Positions 61,189 through 64,000 of a DNA stretch of 64,000 bases are shown here, in pieces (within the stretch, counting starts at the first letter, position 1; every line of letters begins with the position of its first letter). The notes beneath the pieces are model-generated. The model was given only the letters and a program-made list of their open reading frames with translations, ran no database searches and was not told the origin of the DNA. Origin of the DNA: Microtetraspora glauca (GTDB taxonomy: Bacteria > Actinomycetota > Actinomycetes > Streptosporangiales > Streptosporangiaceae); NCBI GenBank assembly GCA_001570385.1, contig BBYL01000007.1:806001-870000 (forward strand), in the 5' to 3' direction. Both the position numbers and the translations under genes were made by a program.

Positions 61189-62016
61189 ATGCTCCGTACC
61201 CTGTTCTCTCCCCGGCTGGTGGCCCTTCACCTGCTGGCGGTCGGAGTGCTGGTCTCCTTCTTCTTCCTCGGGCGCTGGCAGCTCGGTGAGTTCGAGGAGT
61301 CCGGCATGCCCAAGGCGGCCGCCGACCCGGCGCCGGTCGCCGTCACCGACCTCGCCGCGCTCGGCGGGCACACGGAATCGGACGTGGCGGGGCGCCAGGT
61401 GACGGCGCAGGGCACCTTCGACGCGCAGGGCCAACTCCTTGTCGCCGACCGCGAGGCCGACGTCTCGGCGCCGGGCGGGCGGGTCGCGAGCGGGCGGGGC
61501 TTCTGGATCCTCACGCCGATGCGGCTGACGGACGGGACGATCATCCCCATCGTGCGGGGCTGGGTTCCCTCGGCGAGCGATCCCGCGCTGGCCGTACCCA
61601 CGGGGACGGTGACGGTGACCGGGCGGCTGCGGCCGGCCGAGCAGACGGACGCCGTGCAACGGACGGGGGTGTTGCCCGCGGGCCAGGTCGCGACCGTGTC
61701 CACCAGTGAGCTGATCAACCTGTGGACGGACGGCAAGCTGCGCAGCGGGTTCGTCGTGGCCACCGCCCAGGACACGCCGTCGGGCGCCAAGTCGGTCGCG
61801 GTGCCCGCCCCGGCCGTCGGAAGCGGGCTCACCTGGCGCAACCTGGCCTACGCCGCCCAGTGGTGGATCTTCGCGATCTTCGCGGTGTTCATGTGGTTCC
61901 ACTTCGTCCGTGACGCCGTACGCGAATCGCGCGGGGAGCGGCCCGCCAGTGGATCAGCGGGTGGTACGAGGGGTGGACCGGCGGAAGGACCGGCCCCCGT
62001 CGCGGATATCGTGTGA
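61189..62016 (+). CDS. SURF1-family cytochrome oxidase assembly protein
   Basis: 275-residue inner-membrane protein that helps assemble haem-copper oxidase. Two membrane helices (about 8-28 and 222-242) bracket a periplasmic domain; FLGRWQLGEFE after helix 1 and NLAYAAQWWIFAIFAVFMWF in helix 2 are SURF1 hallmarks. ATG 61189 begins directly before helix 1; an upstream GTG would add three residues. Followed 23 bp later by the DUF3817 gene. Confidence 0.88.
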   Translation: MLRTLFSPRLVALHLLAVGVLVSFFFLGRWQLGEFEESGMPKAAADPAPVAVTDLAALGGHTESDVAGRQVTAQGTFDAQGQLLVADREADVSAPGGRVASGRGFWILTPMRLTDGTIIPIVRGWVPSASDPALAVPTGTVTVTGRLRPAEQTDAVQRTGVLPAGQVATVSTSELINLWTDGKLRSGFVVATAQDTPSGAKSVAVPAPAVGSGLTWRNLAYAAQWWIFAIFAVFMWFHFVRDAVRESRGERPASGSAGGTRGGPAEGPAPVADIV

Positions 62017-62039
62017 CAACAGGTTTCCCAGCAGAGGTA

Positions 62040-62366
62040 ATGATCGTCGTGGAATCAGCGCTCAAGCCGTACCGTGTCATGGCCTACATCGTCGGCGTGA
62101 TGCTGCTCCTGCTCTGTGTGGCCATGGTGGTGAAGTACGGATTCGACAACGGCTCCCTCGTCGCCGTCGTGGGGCCGGTCCACGGCTTCCTGTACATGAT
62201 CTACCTGCTGGCCGCGCTCAACCTGGGACTCAAGACGCGCTGGCCGGTGAAGTACCTGCTGCTGGTGCTGATCGCGGGCACCATCCCGTTCCTGTCGTTC
62301 GTCGTCGAGAAGAACGTCACCGAGCGGGTGAACCGTCAGATCAAGGCGGCTGCCGCCACGGCCTGA
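62040..62366 (+). CDS. DUF3817 small membrane protein
   Basis: 108-residue membrane protein with three hydrophobic segments. The pattern KYGFDNGSLVAVVGPVHGFLY (in parts) and LNLGLKTRWPVKYLLLVLIAGTIPF identifies the DUF3817 family common in actinobacteria, of unknown function. The start is set at ATG 62040 behind GCAGAGG. Probably co-transcribed with SURF1. A strong hairpin follows it. Confidence 0.85.
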   Translation: MIVVESALKPYRVMAYIVGVMLLLLCVAMVVKYGFDNGSLVAVVGPVHGFLYMIYLLAALNLGLKTRWPVKYLLLVLIAGTIPFLSFVVEKNVTERVNRQIKAAAATA

Positions 62367-62376
62367 CCGAGAACGA

Positions 62377-62409
62377 TGGCGCCCGTGACCTCAACGGTCA
62401 CGGGCGCCA
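62377..62409. terminator. Perfect 14-bp-stem hairpin, shared by convergent genes
   Basis: TGGCGCCCGTGACC pairs perfectly with GGTCACGGGCGCCA across a TCAAC loop, 10 bp after the DUF3817 stop and 52 bp from the end of the convergent gene at 62462. Confidence 0.85.
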
Positions 62410-62461
62410 CTGCGTCGATACCAGTCGGTCGCCACCAGGTGGTGCGCGGCCTCAGCGGAGT

Positions 62462-62653
62462 TCAGCGCCCGATCTGGCGGCCTCTGATCCGGCGCAGCCG
62501 CTTCCGCTGGGACTCGTCGAGCATGAAGTAGGCGACGACCGGTGCGCCGAGGACTCCGAGCACGACGAGCCAGGCGATCAGGCCCGGCAGCAGCCAGAGC
62601 GAGAGCACGGAAACCACAGCCGCGCCGATGTAGTACTTCCCGAGTGGAGACAT
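62462..62653 (-). CDS. Small two-helix membrane protein, unassigned
   Basis: 63-residue protein with two membrane helices (about 8-26 and 28-45) and a strongly basic C-terminal tail (QRKRLRRIRGRQIGR). ATG 62653 has GGAAAGG nine bases upstream. Function unknown; lies 80 bp after the hemerythrin-domain gene on the same strand. Confidence 0.6.
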   Translation of the reverse strand: MSPLGKYYIGAAVVSVLSLWLLPGLIAWLVVLGVLGAPVVAYFMLDESQRKRLRRIRGRQIGR

Positions 62654-62733
62654 TGTCCGGGCCTTTCCGTCCAGAGCGTCGCCTGTGACAACGTCCACGG
62701 GCGCGGCCGAGTTCCTGGCGGTGCCGCGCCGGG

Positions 62734-63324
62734 CTACTCGCCGCCGGTCTTCTTGCCCATCGCCTTGCGGATCACGTCCCGCGCCCGATCCATGATCGCG
62801 GCGGGCGGTCCGAGCAGCAGGTTCGCCGCGCCCGACTCGACCCCGGCGTGCGGGTGGGTGGGCGCCAGCGCCTCCGCCGCCTTGACCCCGACGGCCAGTG
62901 CGCGCCGCTCGGCCTGGCTCGTCGACGCCCTCAGTTCGGCGAACTCGTAGCGTTCCTCGGCCGCGGCGTGCGCGAACACCGAGGCCCGCAGGATCTCCAA
63001 CTGGCGGGAGAACTCGGTGGTGGAGGTGTCCATGCCGTCCATCTGGGACAGCAACTCCTTGGCCTCGTGCTCCTCGTGCAGCCGGCTGTCGATGATCGTG
63101 TCGCCGTTGACGAGCTTGTGCCGGGCGAAGGGATGCACGATCTCCTCTTCGGCCGTCTCATGTACGGCCAGCAGGCGCAGCAGCCGGCTGAAGGCTTCCG
63201 TGCGGGCGTCGCCCTGGCTCTTGTCGACCTCGTCGAACAGCTCCCTGATGAGGCTGTGCTGCCGCAATAGCAGGTCGATGACGTCGTTCTCACGCATCGT
63301 CTCCGGCGTTGTCTGGCGGTCCAT
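62734..63324 (-). CDS. Hemerythrin-domain protein
   Basis: 196-residue soluble protein with an N-terminal hemerythrin/HHE four-helix bundle (about 12-130). Candidate di-iron ligands are visible in RQHSLIRELFDE, VHETAEEEIVHPFAR, RLHEEHEAKELL and FAHAAAEERYEF. Such proteins bind oxygen or nitric oxide or sense iron and redox state. The C-terminal third is less conserved. ATG 63324 follows a perfect GGAGGAG. It is not fused to any signalling domain. Confidence 0.88.
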   Translation of the reverse strand: MDRQTTPETMRENDVIDLLLRQHSLIRELFDEVDKSQGDARTEAFSRLLRLLAVHETAEEEIVHPFARHKLVNGDTIIDSRLHEEHEAKELLSQMDGMDTSTTEFSRQLEILRASVFAHAAAEERYEFAELRASTSQAERRALAVGVKAAEALAPTHPHAGVESGAANLLLGPPAAIMDRARDVIRKAMGKKTGGE

Positions 63325-63379
63325 AGCTCCTCCTTCCGGGTTCTGTCTGGCCTACCCTTACCTACCAGCCGAAACCCAT

Positions 63380-64000
63380 TCAGGAGAGATCATTGCGGCC
63401 CATCCACCGCTCGTGCGCGCCGTACAGGCGCTGCCACAGCTTCTCCCTCTCCGGAGCGGTCACGTCGTCGAGCGTGAGACCGAAAACATCGGCCAGCGCC
63501 CCGAAGTAGTCCTCCGGCCGGTCGAGCGTCGTCGAGGATTCGGGCCCCGCGCCGACCCGCTTCAGGACCAGCCCGGTCAGCTTGTCGAGGCCGGTGATGT
63601 CGCGCCGCTGGATCGCCGCCACCTGGACGAAGCCGGACTCCGGGGACGTGGACAGGTATTCGTGCTTCGCGGCGAAGGCGTCCATCCCGGTCGGTTCCGG
63701 CCGGAAGTCCATGCCGGCGAAGCCGCCGCGGGGGTCGTGATCGAACCGCCAGCCGCCCGGCTCTGCCTCCGACCGGCGCAGGCCGTACCGGAACGGGCCC
63801 TGCGTGTAGGCGCCCTCCACCAGCGGGAGCGGCTCGTGGATCGCGTCGCCGAGCCCGGCGTCCACGAACCACCGCCCGTCCGGATTGCCGTCGGACGGCA
63901 GCCCGGAGACCACGAGCACGAGGTGGTTGCCGTCGGCGCCCGGCGGGTTGTCCGGCGAGTTCTGCACGCCGCCGAAGTGCCGCGTGACCTGGTATCCCAG
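63380..64000 (-). CDS. Arylamine N-acetyltransferase, 3' part
   Basis: C-terminal 206 residues of an acetyl-CoA-dependent arylamine N-acetyltransferase; the 5' part lies beyond the right edge, as the frame is open to base 64000 and reads HFGGVQNS there. The catalytic His (NHLVLVV) and Asp (WFVDAGLGD) are visible, while the catalytic Cys is outside. QGPFRYGLRR and the C-terminal lid fit the family. In mycobacteria NAT lies with cholesterol-catabolic genes and is tied to propionyl-CoA use; here it lies far from the sterol cluster. Confidence 0.88.
   Translation of the reverse strand: MGYQVTRHFGGVQNSPDNPPGADGNHLVLVVSGLPSDGNPDGRWFVDAGLGDAIHEPLPLVEGAYTQGPFRYGLRRSEAEPGGWRFDHDPRGGFAGMDFRPEPTGMDAFAAKHEYLSTSPESGFVQVAAIQRRDITGLDKLTGLVLKRVGAGPESSTTLDRPEDYFGALADVFGLTLDDVTAPEREKLWQRLYGAHERWMGRNDLS

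Noticed and set aside
1..64000. tRNA, rRNA, CRISPR arrays or complete prophage
   Set aside because: Looked for on both strands by eye; no cloverleaf, spaced repeat array or phage structural gene was recognised. A covariance-model search would be needed to exclude small RNAs.

Overview
The window is very GC-rich chromosomal DNA of an actinomycete: third-position GC bias, AGGAGG-type ribosome sites, GTG starts and many 4-bp start/stop overlaps. The mix of a decaprenyl-phospho-arabinose pathway, sterol-catabolism genes, SURF1, YhgE/Pip and WXG100-like genes suggests a non-mycolate order such as Streptosporangiales. That placement is inferred from gene content only. No rRNA, tRNA, CRISPR array or complete prophage was seen.

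Region 1 (1-15315) is an envelope-glycan block. It holds the 3' part of an AftD-type arabinofuranosyltransferase, a GT-C-like membrane protein, a 482-bp internally deleted insertion sequence, an acyltransferase gene with two catalytic modules fused head to tail, a single-module acyltransferase, two DUF3068 (PorA-family) genes flanking a methyltransferase, and the translationally coupled run ubiA-dprE1-dprE2, which makes decaprenyl-phospho-arabinose. DprE1 carries Ala where mycobacterial DprE1 has the benzothiazinone-reactive Cys.

Region 2 (15316-24227) is a sterol side-chain type beta-oxidation cluster: a nitronate-monooxygenase-like flavoprotein, EchA19-like hydratase, a FadD ligase, a DUF35 OB-fold protein, Ltp4-like and Ltp3-like thiolase-fold proteins and a FadD19-like ligase. 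The promoters carry palindromes matching the mycobacterial KstR (TnnAACnnGTTnnA) and KstR2 (AnCAAGnnCTTGnT) operators. KstR-like boxes also lie before both DUF3068 genes in region 1, hinting that envelope and sterol functions share a regulator.

Region 3 (24239-46290) is mixed: a LysE exporter, a PIN-toxin remnant, a LysR regulator with an internal 42-bp duplication facing a serine/threonine dehydratase-like gene, a solute-binding/von Willebrand A protein with a coiled-coil partner, a degenerate ABC ATPase with YhgE/Pip and TetR, an M20 dipeptidase, a class III aminotransferase with alanine dehydrogenase, a UreH/TauE-like transporter fused to a cupredoxin, a two-component system, PAP2 phosphatase, gamma-glutamyltransferase and a small graveyard of integrase and MFS remnants.

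Region 4 (46290-57388) is one long catabolic operon behind a divergent TetR gene: three subunits of a BFD/Fer2/DAO-type dehydrogenase, a complete polyamine/opine-type ABC importer, a second DAO oxidase and a cupin; the substrate is probably an amine or opine. A convergent Baeyer-Villiger-type monooxygenase closes it.

Region 5 (57389-64000) has a three-gene cassette (large secreted-type protein, lipoprotein, WXG100-like protein) followed by housekeeping genes: SURF1, DUF3817, hemerythrin-domain protein and the partial arylamine N-acetyltransferase.
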